Source of the DNA: Gordonia polyisoprenivorans
GTDB lineage: Bacteria > Actinomycetota > Actinomycetes > Mycobacteriales > Mycobacteriaceae
Reading direction: 5' to 3'
Assembly: GCF_017654315.1 (NCBI RefSeq)
Contig: NZ_CP072203.1
Span: forward strand, 2,852,001 to 2,916,000
Length of the DNA: 64,000 bases
Every line of letters begins with the position of its first letter. Positions within the stretch are counted from its first letter, which is position 1. Position numbers and translations under genes: made by a program. The notes beneath the pieces were generated by a model. The model saw only the letters and a list, made by a program, of their open reading frames with translations, was not told the origin of the DNA and searched no databases. Positions 18,401 through 27,528 of this stretch are shown here, piece after piece.

Positions 18401-20735
18401 CGCTGTGTGCGGCCCCGAGGGCCTCGACGATCGGCTGTAGCCCCACGCCGCCGACGGGTGCCCGCAGATTGGGGAACCAGTGGCGCAGATCCTGCTCGGC
18501 GGTGTCGAGGAAGGCCGGTTCGAAGAACTCGCCGCCGATATAGCTTTCGACCGTGCAGAGCCCGACCCGGCCCATGGTCTTGCACAGCGATTTCTCGGCG
18601 GCCTTGCGCCACCGGGCGAACCCCTCCTCGTCGGGTGCCCGCCGGGCCACCGTGTGTGGATGCACCGCGGCGGCACCGAAACCGAGGATCGCGGCGAGAT
18701 GATGCGACGATTCGACCTGGCCGGTGTCGACGACGAGCGAGATCCGCAGGCGCATGCCGGCGGAGATGAGTTGCTGATTGACCGCCGACACCGTGAAGAT
18801 CATCGGCAGTGCCGCCCGTTCGGGACCGATCCCGGTATCGCTGAGGACAGCGATACCGCCGGTGGCCGAGGCGAACTCGACGATTCGAGCCCCGAGACGG
18901 TCGATCGATTCGACGAGGTGGATGCGATCGGCGTCGGCGTCGACACCCCGCTGGAATGTCGCATCGAAGACCTGCACCGGTGATTCCGACTGTGCCATCA
19001 GCACTCCGAGGTCGCCGGCGGTGAGAATCGGTGTGCCGAGCACGATCTGGCGTCCTTCGGACCGGTCCGGCTCCACGTTGATGTCCGGGCGGCGGCCGAG
19101 TGCGACCCGCAGGGTCATCCCGTCGGCCTCCCGGATGGAGTCCAACGGTGGATTGGTCACCTGCGCAAATCGCTGCGAAAAGAACCGTGACACATTGGGT
19201 TCGACGTTGGTCAGCGGATTGATGGCGTTGCCGAAGCCCATCGCGGATACCCGCTCGACGCCGTCGGTGAGCATGGGGTCGGTGAAGTACCGGAAGCTCT
19301 CCTGATCGAGGTAGTAGGCGCGGTAGCGCTGATGGTCGCTGAGATCGCGCTCGGCCGCGGTGGACCCAAAGCTGTTCGACGAGAACTCACCCGAGGTGTG
19401 CGCTGCGGCGATATCGGCGAGATCGGCGAGATCGACCTTGGCCGCGCGCAGCAACGCGGGGTAATCCTGTGCCGCGGAAAGCTTTTCGTAGGCGTCGGCG
19501 GTGGTGTAGACGCGATGCTCGCGATGGTCGTAGTAGATCATCCCGCCCGCGGAGACGCGGCCGCGGGCGATCACGGTCTCGGGATCGAAGTCGACCTGCC
19601 CGGCTTCGGAGAAGGCGCACAGGTAATCGGTGGTCTCGACGGTGCGCAGCGGCCGCAAGCCGAGGCGGTCCAGTCGCGCGCCGATGATCGTGCCATCACC
19701 GAAGACGACGGCCGCGGGTCCGTCGTTCTTCTCCTCGTAGAGCGAGAAGTACTCGAACATCGCCCGGACACGCTCCGACAGCGTCGGATCGTTCTCCCAT
19801 GCCGGCGGCATCATCGACACGATTGCCGTCACCAGGTCGGTTTGGTCGTTGATCACCCGTGCGGCAACGGTCTGGTCGAGGCGGCTGGAATCGGACTGGC
19901 CGGGTGGACGCACGATGGGCCGTCGGGTAGCCGCGGCAGCGGTGACCTGGGCGATGCGGTTCTTCTTGTCGGTGTTGAGTTCGCCGTTGTGCGCGAGGAA
20001 CCGGAACGGCTGCGCCATCGTGGGGTGCGGGTCGGTGTTGGTGGAGAAGCGTGTGTGGAAGAACAGTGTGTGCACGCGATGATCGGGGTCGGCGAGGTCG
20101 AGGAAGTAGTCGATGACCTCGGGGGAGGACAGTCGTCCTTTGAGGACTTGGGTGCGTGCCGACAGCGAGAGCGGATAGAGCCCGGCAAGCGCGGGTGCCG
20201 TGTAGCCGATCGCCTCGATGTGCAGCAGCGCCTGCTGGACGAGACGGTCGAGGTCCACCGGCTCGGGGCATGGCTGCGGTGCCGCAAAGATCCACTGGCG
20301 GATCGGGAGCTGGAAGTCGACGGCGGCCTCGCGGAGCACCGTGTTGTCGACCGGTACGTCGCGCACACGCAACACGGTGAATCCGCGGTCGGCCATCGTG
20401 CGCTCGATCAGGCGGGTGGCCTTGGCCGCGGCCTCCTCGGTGCTCGGCAAGAAGAAGTTGCCCACGCAGAACTGGCCGAGGCGCAGGTCGGGCCGACCGG
20501 TGAGTTTGCGGAAGAACCGCTGCGACAGGTCGATGCAGATACCGCCGCCGTCGCCGACGCCCAGTGCGGACATGCCGCCGCGGTGGGGTACCGAACACAG
20601 TGCGGCACGCGCCTTCTCGATCACGCTGTGCTTCTGGACGCCGTCCTTGCGGGTGATGAAGCCCACCCCACAACTGCTCTTCTCGTCGCTGGGGTCGACC
20701 AGCAGTTGCTGGTGACCGTGCCGATCGGCCTGCAT
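15444..20735 (-). CDS. gltB: Atypical glutamate synthase large-subunit-like protein (GltB family)
   Basis: At 1763 residues this is longer than standard GltB (about 1500). It contains all GltB regions in order. The N-terminal class II glutaminase has Cys22 in SSCGVGF, but a 21-residue leader must be removed to free it. Next come a central domain and the FMN synthase domain with KIGQGAKPGEGGQLPAPKV and NVAGNTGGTGAAS. The Cys motif is at 1177, 1183 and 1187. The GXGXG beta-helix (FALFGATGGRLFVEGEAG, GCEYMTGGAV) is last, then about 150 extra residues. The cluster spacing is CX5CX3C rather than the usual CX5CX4C. No gltD follows; a diflavin reductase starts one base after the stop and may donate electrons. 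The ATG at 20735 has a GAGGAG ribosome site. An iron-box-like sequence covers the promoter. Confidence 0.85.
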   Translation of the reverse strand: MQADRHGHQQLLVDPSDEKSSCGVGFITRKDGVQKHSVIEKARAALCSVPHRGGMSALGVGDGGGICIDLSQRFFRKLTGRPDLRLGQFCVGNFFLPSTEEAAAKATRLIERTMADRGFTVLRVRDVPVDNTVLREAAVDFQLPIRQWIFAAPQPCPEPVDLDRLVQQALLHIEAIGYTAPALAGLYPLSLSARTQVLKGRLSSPEVIDYFLDLADPDHRVHTLFFHTRFSTNTDPHPTMAQPFRFLAHNGELNTDKKNRIAQVTAAAATRRPIVRPPGQSDSSRLDQTVAARVINDQTDLVTAIVSMMPPAWENDPTLSERVRAMFEYFSLYEEKNDGPAAVVFGDGTIIGARLDRLGLRPLRTVETTDYLCAFSEAGQVDFDPETVIARGRVSAGGMIYYDHREHRVYTTADAYEKLSAAQDYPALLRAAKVDLADLADIAAAHTSGEFSSNSFGSTAAERDLSDHQRYRAYYLDQESFRYFTDPMLTDGVERVSAMGFGNAINPLTNVEPNVSRFFSQRFAQVTNPPLDSIREADGMTLRVALGRRPDINVEPDRSEGRQIVLGTPILTAGDLGVLMAQSESPVQVFDATFQRGVDADADRIHLVESIDRLGARIVEFASATGGIAVLSDTGIGPERAALPMIFTVSAVNQQLISAGMRLRISLVVDTGQVESSHHLAAILGFGAAAVHPHTVARRAPDEEGFARWRKAAEKSLCKTMGRVGLCTVESYIGGEFFEPAFLDTAEQDLRHWFPNLRAPVGGVGLQPIVEALGAAHSAAMNAPVPAADTDLPLLGLFKERAEGAGHSFGAAAVRGYGALVDEKIHFSSAPDESTKAEAEGLGDTVRLLTLATLTDAFGLGDEVYEDSSFAALSPAEIDRFTVTDAYRGFVADLATTRARRPSALRDILEPVADTPPIALTDVQPAHEITATFASGAMSHGALVAPAHEAVAHGTNMVGGLSNCGEGGEHLSRYGTLRASRIKQFASGRFGIWAGYLADPMLTELEIKIGQGAKPGEGGQLPAPKVTVEIAAARGGTPGVELVSPPPHHDTYSIEDLAQLIHDCKAARVRVIVKLVSSEGIGTIAVGVAKAGADVINVAGNTGGTGAASVTSLRYAGRAAEIGLAEVHQALSVHGLRQKVVLRTSGAHQTGRDVLVSALLGADSFEFGTAALMMIGCVMAKNCNIKCPAGLTTNPEVFDGDPRAMAQYLLNVAHEVRELLADLGLPDLRAARGRTDLLRLIDHPALVTDLRPQALLARIEAPEITDPVYLERDYRVDDTLGEQVWRALVDEARDGVHTTPVVLTNRNRSVGAQLAVDIERRLNHGTGSEVAAAIRDDRGRRHLDADTVVIATSGSAGLSYAAFCNDGMRLEHRGTCNDGVGKSMCGGTVVVRSPGGGSPALGGNVLIGNFALFGATGGRLFVEGEAGDRFAVRNSGATAVVEGLGEFGCEYMTGGAVFNLGGYGNGLGNGMSGGFLYQYDPGCELAERISNDSVIVGAITGVDDPLAPIHHHAAFTLLQMHAEATDSALATRLLENWETERHYVSYALPRALLAHQDADTLMTTLSPRALRDELAGAMALDQIRTLKADLRSGTPVAEGVVPEYGHTDDADMYRLLGAFTVYELAREVAGARLNHRSTRAATGSASEEFLARAARNLILTEDHDLIARVSRYVRDILAQYDSEQIAALVSAKRVDDYKAALERRNVRSMDAPGTYGWILHQDRRNHERLGRLPSFDELFATRAIPDVAESLARSAAAVLPEVS

Positions 20736-20843
20736 TCGTCTCCTCGTGTGCCCGGGTGTCCACTCGATGTGCCGGCCTCGGCGGTGACGTCCGAGTGGCC
20801 GGTCGGCGATGTCCGCTGCGACGGCGAAGCGAACATCAGAGGC

Positions 20844-20870
20844 ACTATAACTTAGCCAAGCCTTACCAAT
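20844..20870 (-). promoter_or_regulatory. gltB promoter -10 with adjoining IdeR/DtxR-like iron box
   Basis: On the minus strand, TATAGT (complement of 20844-20849) is a good -10 element about 110 bases before the gltB start. Directly upstream, TTAGCCAAGCCTTACCAAT at 20852-20870 matches the 19-base IdeR/DtxR consensus at 12 positions, 13 if the central base may be either G or C. The placement over the -35 region fits iron-dependent repression. The outer half-sites are imperfect, so the assignment is tentative. Confidence 0.5.
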
Positions 20871-21002
20871 ATGAGTGTGCCCTAAATATGTGTTCCGTGG
20901 CGGGAATGGACCCGGGGGTTGCTCTGTTAAGCCCGATGAACCCTTCGGTGGGTCACGTCATCACCGGTCACCGACGATTTCGGTCCGGTGCGGTACGCGT
21001 GG

Positions 21003-21008
21003 CATACT
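21003..21008 (+). promoter_or_regulatory. Weak candidate -10 element for rpmE
   Basis: CATACT at 21003-21008 is about 78 bases upstream of rpmE. The sequence TTCGGT lies 18 bases further upstream as a poor -35. No Zur-type operator is visible in the 20871-21086 interval, which otherwise holds only the divergent gltB control region. Confidence 0.3.
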
Positions 21009-21086
21009 GATCGGTCGAGTCCGGTTCCGGTTCACACCGACGATCCGCGTCGGTGACCCGGCGACCACGAGAAAGGGACACCAGAG

Positions 21087-21314
21087 ATGAAGCAGGGAAT
21101 CCATCCCGATTACCACGCGACCACCGTCGTGTGCGGCTGCGGCAACACGTTCGAGACCCGCAGCACCGCTGCCAACGGTCGCATCAACGTGGAAGTCTGC
21201 TCGCAGTGCCACCCGTTCTACACGGGCAAGCAGAAGATCCTCGATACCGGCGGTCGCGTCGCGAAGTTCGAGGCTCGCTACGGCAAGCGCAAGAAGGCCG
21301 ACGCCGCCAAGTAG
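21087..21314 (+). CDS. rpmE: Ribosomal protein bL31
   Basis: The 75-residue large-subunit protein is the zinc-binding (C+) type: it keeps the paired cysteines in [13 protein letters not shown] and [16 protein letters not shown] ribosome site (GAAAGGGA) lies just before the ATG. In related genomes rpmE directly follows rho; here an 8-kb minus-strand cassette separates them. The gene has its own hairpin terminator. Confidence 0.97.
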   Translation: MKQGIHPDYHATTVVCGCGNTFETRSTAANGRINVEVCSQCHPFYTGKQKILDTGGRVAKFEARYGKRKKADAAK

Positions 21315-21322
21315 ACCCGTCG

Positions 21323-21371
21323 ACGACGCCCGCCCGGTTCAGCACGAACCGGCCGGGCGTCGTTTGTCTTT
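21323..21371 (+). terminator. Intrinsic-type terminator after rpmE
   Basis: An 18-base stem with one mismatch (21323-21340 against 21346-21363) encloses the loop AGCAC. It is followed by the T-rich run TTTGTCTTT. It begins nine bases after the rpmE stop. Confidence 0.85.
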
Positions 21372-21675
21372 GCACGGCCCGTGGCGGTGATCGCTGAGCC
21401 AAAGGCACTGCGCCGCGCCGCGATGCAGGACGAAGAACGAGGAGCGCAGCGACGACGTGATGAGGACGAAGAGCGGTGACTGAAGGCGCGGGTGCACGCA
21501 CAGGCGGAGCCGGTGCCAATGGTGCTAGCGGAGCGACAAGGCGATGACGACGAAGAGCGGTGCAGTAGGGCGCGAACACCGCACCGGCGGAGCCGGTGCC
21601 AAAGGCACTGCGCCGCGCCGCGATGCAGGAGGAAGAGCGAGGAGCGCAGCGACGACGTGATGAGGACGAAGAGCG

Positions 21676-22778
<1,103 letters not shown>

Positions 22779-22782
<4 letters not shown>

Positions 22783-23639
22783 CCCGTTCGGTACGGGACG
22801 CGATCGCTTCGGCGACCGCGCTTCTCGCGTCCGCGGGGGTTGATTCGCCGGCCGCTGACGCGCAGTGGCTGCTGGCCCATGTCCTCGGCGTCTCCCGGGG
22901 TCGGCTGTTGCTCGTGGACGACATCTCTGACGCGGTGGCCAGGGACTACGACGATCTCGTCGCCGCGCGCGGCCGTCGGATTCCGCTGCAGTATCTCACC
23001 GGGTCGGCGTCGTTCGGGCCGGTCGAGCTCGCTGTCGGGCCGGGCGTGTTCGTCCCGCGCCCGGAGACCGAGTTGCTCTACGCGTGGGCGCTCGAGGTGG
23101 CTGAGGGGGAAAGTCCCACGATCGTCGATCTCTGTAGCGGCAGTGGGGCGCTGGCGATCGCGCTGGCCGTGTCGCTGCCGGGGGCCCGGGTGTACGCCGT
23201 GGAGCGCTCACCGATCGCGGCACAGTGGTTGCGCCGCAACGTCGATGGCGCCGGGGTCGCCGACCGCGTCCACGTTCACCTCGGCGACGCAACCGATCCT
23301 GCCGCGGTGTCGGAGATGGTCGGCGGTCCGGTGGACCTGGTGGTGAGCAACCCTCCGTATGTCCCCACGGGCGTGACGGTGTCGCAGGAGGTGCGGGCCG
23401 ACCCGGCCGAAGCGGTGTTCGGTGGCGATGACGGTATGTCGGTGATCACCCCGATGGTCGGGGTGATCGCGCAGATCTTGCGGGCCGGTGGCCGGGTCGG
23501 GATCGAACACGATGACACGACGTCGGCATCGGTGGTCGGGGTGTTGGCGGGATCGGGTGTCTTCGACGAGGTGCGTGAGCACGAGGATCTCGCCGGGCGT
23601 CCGAGATTTGTCACGGCCCGTGCGAGGATGGACCGGTGA
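22779..23639 (+). CDS. prmC: Release-factor glutamine methyltransferase
   Basis: PrmC (HemK) methylates the Gln of the GGQ motif of release factors using S-adenosylmethionine, and it lies directly behind its substrate gene prfA. The 286-residue protein has the N-terminal helical domain and the SAM-binding [15 protein letters not shown]. The catalytic NPPY is at 191-194 in VVSNPPYVP. The [10 protein letters not shown] block is also typical. The GTG start overlaps the prfA stop, and the stop overlaps the next GTG in the same way. Confidence 0.96.
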
Positions 23640-24286
23640 GCTCACTTTTCGACTGCGCCGATCCCGACCAGCGAGCCACCGGAATCCGGGCGGCGGTCGG
23701 TGCCGCCAAGTCCGGCCGGCTGATCGTCATGCCCACCGACACTCTGTACGGAATCGGTTGCGACGCATTTGATTCCGAGGCTGTTGCAGAGCTGTTGGCC
23801 GCCAAGGGTCGGGGCCGCGACATGCCTGTTCCGGTACTCGTCGGCTCCTGGCACACCGTCGACGGACTCGTTCTCGGTGTCAGCTCCGCGACGCGTGCGC
23901 TCGTGGAGGCATTCTGGCCGGGCGGGTTGTCGCTGGTGGTGCAGCAGGCGCCGTCACTGGCGTGGGATCTCGGCGATACCGACGGCACCGTGATGTTGCG
24001 TATGCCGCTGCATCCGGTGGCCATCGAGATCCTGCGTGACGTCGGGCCGATGGCGGTGTCGAGCGCCAATGTCTCGGGCCAGTCGCCGTCGACGACCGCA
24101 CAGGAGGCCCGTACTCAGCTCGGTGATTCGGTGTCGGTCTATCTAGACGGCGGGCCTTCTCCGAAAGCGCAGGCTTCGACGATTGTCGATCTGACCGGCC
24201 GGGCGCCTCGCATCCTTCGGCAGGGCGCGGTGAGCGCCGACGACATCGCCGAGGTCCTCGACGTCGACCCGGCGAGCCTGGTGTAG
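23636..24286 (+). CDS. tsaC: L-threonylcarbamoyladenylate synthase (Sua5/YciO/YrdC family)
   Basis: The 216-residue protein matches the YrdC fold. It begins with a GRLIVMPTDTLYGIGCDAF block near residues 28-46, followed by the KGRGRDMPVPVLV loop and the PMAVSSANVSGQSPSTT motif. These enzymes form threonylcarbamoyl-AMP from threonine, bicarbonate and ATP for the t6A modification of tRNAs reading ANN codons. Position and overlap (GTGA junction with prmC) match the conserved prfA-prmC-sua5 order of the group. Confidence 0.93.
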   Translation: MSSLFDCADPDQRATGIRAAVGAAKSGRLIVMPTDTLYGIGCDAFDSEAVAELLAAKGRGRDMPVPVLVGSWHTVDGLVLGVSSATRALVEAFWPGGLSLVVQQAPSLAWDLGDTDGTVMLRMPLHPVAIEILRDVGPMAVSSANVSGQSPSTTAQEARTQLGDSVSVYLDGGPSPKAQASTIVDLTGRAPRILRQGAVSADDIAEVLDVDPASLV

Positions 24287-24308
24287 CAATGACGGGTCCG
24301 ATCCGGTG

Positions 24309-25523
24309 ATGGGTGTCGGCGACGATGCGATCGACGCCGAACTCGCCACGCTGATCGACCGCGAAACGCGGCGTCGCGCGCAGACATTGCAGTTGGTCGC
24401 GGGGGAGACGATCGCGAGTTCCGCGGTTCACCGCATTCTCGCGACACCACTGGCCGACACCTATGCCGAGGGGTATCCGGGCGCGCGCTATCACGGCGGG
24501 TGCGAGGTGGTCGACGAGATCGAGGAACTGGCGATCGCCCGTGCCGCCTCGTTGTTCGGCGCCGCGTATGTCAACGTGCAGCCGGTATCGGGGACGGCGG
24601 CGGCGTCGGCGGTCTATGCGGCGTTCGCCCAGCCGGGCGACCCGGTGCTGTCACTGCGACTCGATCACGGGGGCCATCAGACGCACGGTTCGCGCGCGAA
24701 CTTCTCCGGTCGGTGGTTCACCACCATCCGATACGCCGTCGGTGAGGCCGACGAACTCGTCGACTACGACCAGATCCGTGATCTCGCGCTGCTGCACCGT
24801 CCGCGGTTGCTGGTCGCCGGGTCGGCGACCTATTCACGGCTGTTCGATTATCCGACTCTTCGGCAGATCGCCGACGAGGCCGAGTGCATCCTGTGGGTCG
24901 ACGCCGCGCACCTGGGTGGTTTGGTGGCCGGCGGGGTGGCGCCGAGCCCGGTACCCCACGCCGATGTCGTGACCATGGTCACCCACAAGGTGCTGCGTGG
25001 TCCACGCGGGGGGCTGCTGCTGGGCGCCGACCGTCATCGTGCAGCGCTGCAGAAGGCGGTCTTCCCGTTCACCCAGGGCGCTCCGTCGATGCATGTGATC
25101 GCGGCCAAAGCCGCGACGTTCGCCGAGGCGGCCACGGCAGCGCATGCGCGGTACGCGTCCGCGACCGTCGAGAACGCGAGGGCGCTCGCCGCCGCACTCA
25201 CCGAGCGCGGGCTACGCATCGTCAGCGGCGGCACCGACACCCATCTCGCCGTCGTCGACGTCTCGACGACCGGGCTGAGCGGGGTGCAGGCCCAGCAGCG
25301 CCTGCACGGTGCCGGGATCGTCGTCGACAAGGCCGTGCTCCCGTTCGACCCGCGGCCGGTCGCCGAGGGTTCGGCCATTCGCATCGGCACCCCGATCGCG
25401 ACCCTCGCCGGCGCAGACGCCGGCACGATGACGCAGATCGCCGACTGGATGGTCGCCGCATTGTCCGATCCGTCCCAACACGCTCGAATCCGCGGCTCGG
25501 TCGCCGAGTTGCTCGCCGGGTAG
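24309..25523 (+). CDS. Serine hydroxymethyltransferase-like PLP enzyme
   Basis: The 404-residue fold-type I protein follows the SHMT pattern: a TYAEGYPGARYHGGCEVVDEIE block, DHGGHQTHG, LWVDAAHLGGLVAGG and the PLP-lysine motif VTHKVLRGPRGG (Lys227). SHMT exchanges a one-carbon unit between serine and tetrahydrofolate. Some usually conserved spots differ, for example NVQPVSGTAAA where canonical enzymes have NVQPHSG. It is therefore probably a divergent paralogue rather than the housekeeping GlyA; threonine aldolase-type activity is possible. It starts 22 bases after tsaC (GTG 24306 or ATG 24309) and is absent at this place in the mycobacterial layout. Confidence 0.85.
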   Translation: MGVGDDAIDAELATLIDRETRRRAQTLQLVAGETIASSAVHRILATPLADTYAEGYPGARYHGGCEVVDEIEELAIARAASLFGAAYVNVQPVSGTAAASAVYAAFAQPGDPVLSLRLDHGGHQTHGSRANFSGRWFTTIRYAVGEADELVDYDQIRDLALLHRPRLLVAGSATYSRLFDYPTLRQIADEAECILWVDAAHLGGLVAGGVAPSPVPHADVVTMVTHKVLRGPRGGLLLGADRHRAALQKAVFPFTQGAPSMHVIAAKAATFAEAATAAHARYASATVENARALAAALTERGLRIVSGGTDTHLAVVDVSTTGLSGVQAQQRLHGAGIVVDKAVLPFDPRPVAEGSAIRIGTPIATLAGADAGTMTQIADWMVAALSDPSQHARIRGSVAELLAG

Positions 25524-25579
25524 CCTGTTCGCGTGCCGGAACCCCTCTCGACCTTGCGCGCCACCGAGCGAGGTCATCG

Positions 25580-26818
25580 ATGAGCGTGGCTGATCCCGGC
25601 GTGGCGCACACGTTCGCGGCACTGGCTGCGCCCGGGGTGGGCGAGGGGCTCGGTGTGCCGTTCCGCGAGCTGCTGCTCGTGGGATTGGGTGCGGCGGCCG
25701 TCACCTACCTGCTCACCTCGGCAGTGCGGGTCCTCGCGATCAAGATCGGAGCGGTGGCCGTGCCACGCGCACGGGACGTGCACGTCATCCCGACCCCGCG
25801 TCTCGGCGGCCTCGGGATGTTCGCCGGGATGGTCGCCGCGGTCGCGTTGGCCGCGAACCTACCCGCGCTCAACCGGGGTTTCGCCTACACCAATGACATC
25901 GGGGCGGTGATCTCGGCGGGCGCGGTGATCGTCATCGTCGGCGCGATCGACGACCGATGGGGTCTGGACGCGCTGACCAAGTTCGTCGGTCAGCTCACCG
26001 CCGCCGGGGTGATGGTGGTGATGGGGGTCAGCTGGATCCAGTTCCCGGTGCCCTTCGGTGACATCGGCACGGTGGTCCTCGACCCATTCCAGTCCGGGTT
26101 GCTGACCGTCGTGATCACCGTCGCCACCATCAACGCGGTGAACTTCGTCGACGGGCTCGATGGTCTGGCCGCCGGTCTGGGGTTCATCGCGGCGTCGGCG
26201 ATCTGCCTGTTCTCGTTGGGACTGCTCCGTGACCAGGGCGGCGACGTCAGCTACTACCCGCCTGCGCTGATCTCAGTGGTTCTCGCCGGTGCCTGCCTGG
26301 GCTTCCTACCGCACAACTTCTCGCCCGCGCGGATCTTCATGGGTGACTCCGGGGCCATGCTGATCGGGTTGATGCTCGCGGCCGCCTCGACCAGCGCCTC
26401 GGGTCGTATCGCGGTCTATGCCTACGGTCCGGCGGACGTGTTCACGTTGCTGTTGCCGCTGATCCTCGTCGCCGCGATCGTCTTCGTGCCGATGCTCGAC
26501 ATGCTGATGGCGATCGTTCGCCGTACCCGCGCCGGGGTCGGTTTCTACACGCCGGACAAGATGCATCTGCATCACCGGTTGCTCGAGCTCGGTCATTCGC
26601 AGCGACGGGTCGCCGTGATCATCTATCTGTGGGTTGCGATCCTGGCGTTCTCGGCGGCGGCGAGCACATTGTTTCCGATGGCGGTCGTCGCGCCGGCCTT
26701 CGCCGGAGGGCTGGTGCTGGCGATGCTGGTGACCATGGCCCCGCGCCTGTCCCGCCGGATCGCGCAGATGCGCACCGCGCACGCGGGACCGGTGGTCGGC
26801 GGGCGCGGCGGGCACTGA
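25580..26818 (+). CDS. wecA: Undecaprenyl-phosphate N-acetylglucosaminyl-1-phosphate transferase
   Basis: The membrane enzyme (WecA/Rfe) transfers GlcNAc-1-phosphate to a polyprenyl phosphate. In mycobacteria-like cells this starts the linker that joins arabinogalactan to peptidoglycan. The 412-residue protein has about eleven hydrophobic segments. It has the polyprenyl-phosphate transferase motifs GAIDDRWGL, NAVNFVDGLDGLAAG, IFMGDSGAM and the cytoplasmic MHLHHRLLELGH. The ATG at 25580 begins MSVADPG, and the longer frame to 24884 overlaps the SHMT-like gene and is rejected. It stands just before the atp cluster, as in relatives. Confidence 0.93.
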   Translation: MSVADPGVAHTFAALAAPGVGEGLGVPFRELLLVGLGAAAVTYLLTSAVRVLAIKIGAVAVPRARDVHVIPTPRLGGLGMFAGMVAAVALAANLPALNRGFAYTNDIGAVISAGAVIVIVGAIDDRWGLDALTKFVGQLTAAGVMVVMGVSWIQFPVPFGDIGTVVLDPFQSGLLTVVITVATINAVNFVDGLDGLAAGLGFIAASAICLFSLGLLRDQGGDVSYYPPALISVVLAGACLGFLPHNFSPARIFMGDSGAMLIGLMLAAASTSASGRIAVYAYGPADVFTLLLPLILVAAIVFVPMLDMLMAIVRRTRAGVGFYTPDKMHLHHRLLELGHSQRRVAVIIYLWVAILAFSAAASTLFPMAVVAPAFAGGLVLAMLVTMAPRLSRRIAQMRTAHAGPVVGGRGGH

Positions 26819-26991
26819 GGCGCACCTGTCCGTGGGGGCAGGTAACCCGATGGTAAAGACCATGTACTATGAGACGTAGTAGTTCGACGGTGGGCACGGT
26901 GCCGTCGGCAACGGATCGGCGGTTCCACGCCGATTCACCTACCTGCTCCGCGGTCTCGCACCCCCTGGTGGTGGCGGTCACGGTGCTTGGT

Positions 26992-26997
26992 AGGGTC
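26992..26997 (+). promoter_or_regulatory. Weak candidate promoter of the atp operon
   Basis: TAGGGT at 26992-26997, preceded by TTGG, could be a -10 element about 115 bases upstream of the first atp-cluster gene. No good -35 is seen. The 26819-27111 gap otherwise holds no gene or clear structure. Confidence 0.25.
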
Positions 26998-27111
26998 ACA
27001 GCAACGCGGAGCGTACGCTCGGTTGCTCTCGGCTGCCAGTGGGTACGCCCGATCCCGTGTGCCGTCCTGTGTGCCGCACGGAGGGTTCCAACGAGAGGTG
27101 AGGAGAGGCTG

Positions 27112-27528
27112 ATGACGACATCTGCCCCGGACTCCGCTCCCGTGTATTACCCGGCCGCCCCCACCGGCCTGGTGCGACCTGGGATCATCGCCGGTGCGTT
27201 CACGCTGATCGTGGCGGGCGTATCGATTTACGTGGGGCACTTCCTGTTTGCGATCTTCTTCGCGGTGGGTGTGGCGGCGGTTCTCGTCAACGCGAAGATG
27301 GTGACGATGGCCGTCTCGCGCGTGGCTGCCGAAGCGGACCCCCGTAAGAAACTGTTGGCCGTCAATTCCGCGCTGCGGCTCGGTGTGATCACCGTGCTGG
27401 CATTGGCCGCAGCCATTCTGGTCCGGCCCGAGGGGCTGGGCGTGATGTTCGGACTCGCCCTTGGCCAGGTTGTCCTGGTCCTCAACACGGTGATTCCGGT
27501 GATGAAAGGACTTCGTAAGCAGCTATGA
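27112..27528 (+). CDS. AtpI-like small membrane protein at head of ATP synthase operon
   Basis: The 138-residue protein has four predicted membrane helices (about residues 21-38, 41-60, 84-102 and 107-125) and no catalytic motif. Its position and size match the Rv1303-type protein that precedes atpB in mycobacteria, a distant AtpI equivalent thought to help c-ring assembly. The ATG at 27112 has a strong GAGGAGAGG ribosome site; the upstream codon at 26869 is unsupported. Its last codon overlaps the atpB start (ATGA). Confidence 0.8.
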   Translation: MTTSAPDSAPVYYPAAPTGLVRPGIIAGAFTLIVAGVSIYVGHFLFAIFFAVGVAAVLVNAKMVTMAVSRVAAEADPRKKLLAVNSALRLGVITVLALAAAILVRPEGLGVMFGLALGQVVLVLNTVIPVMKGLRKQL

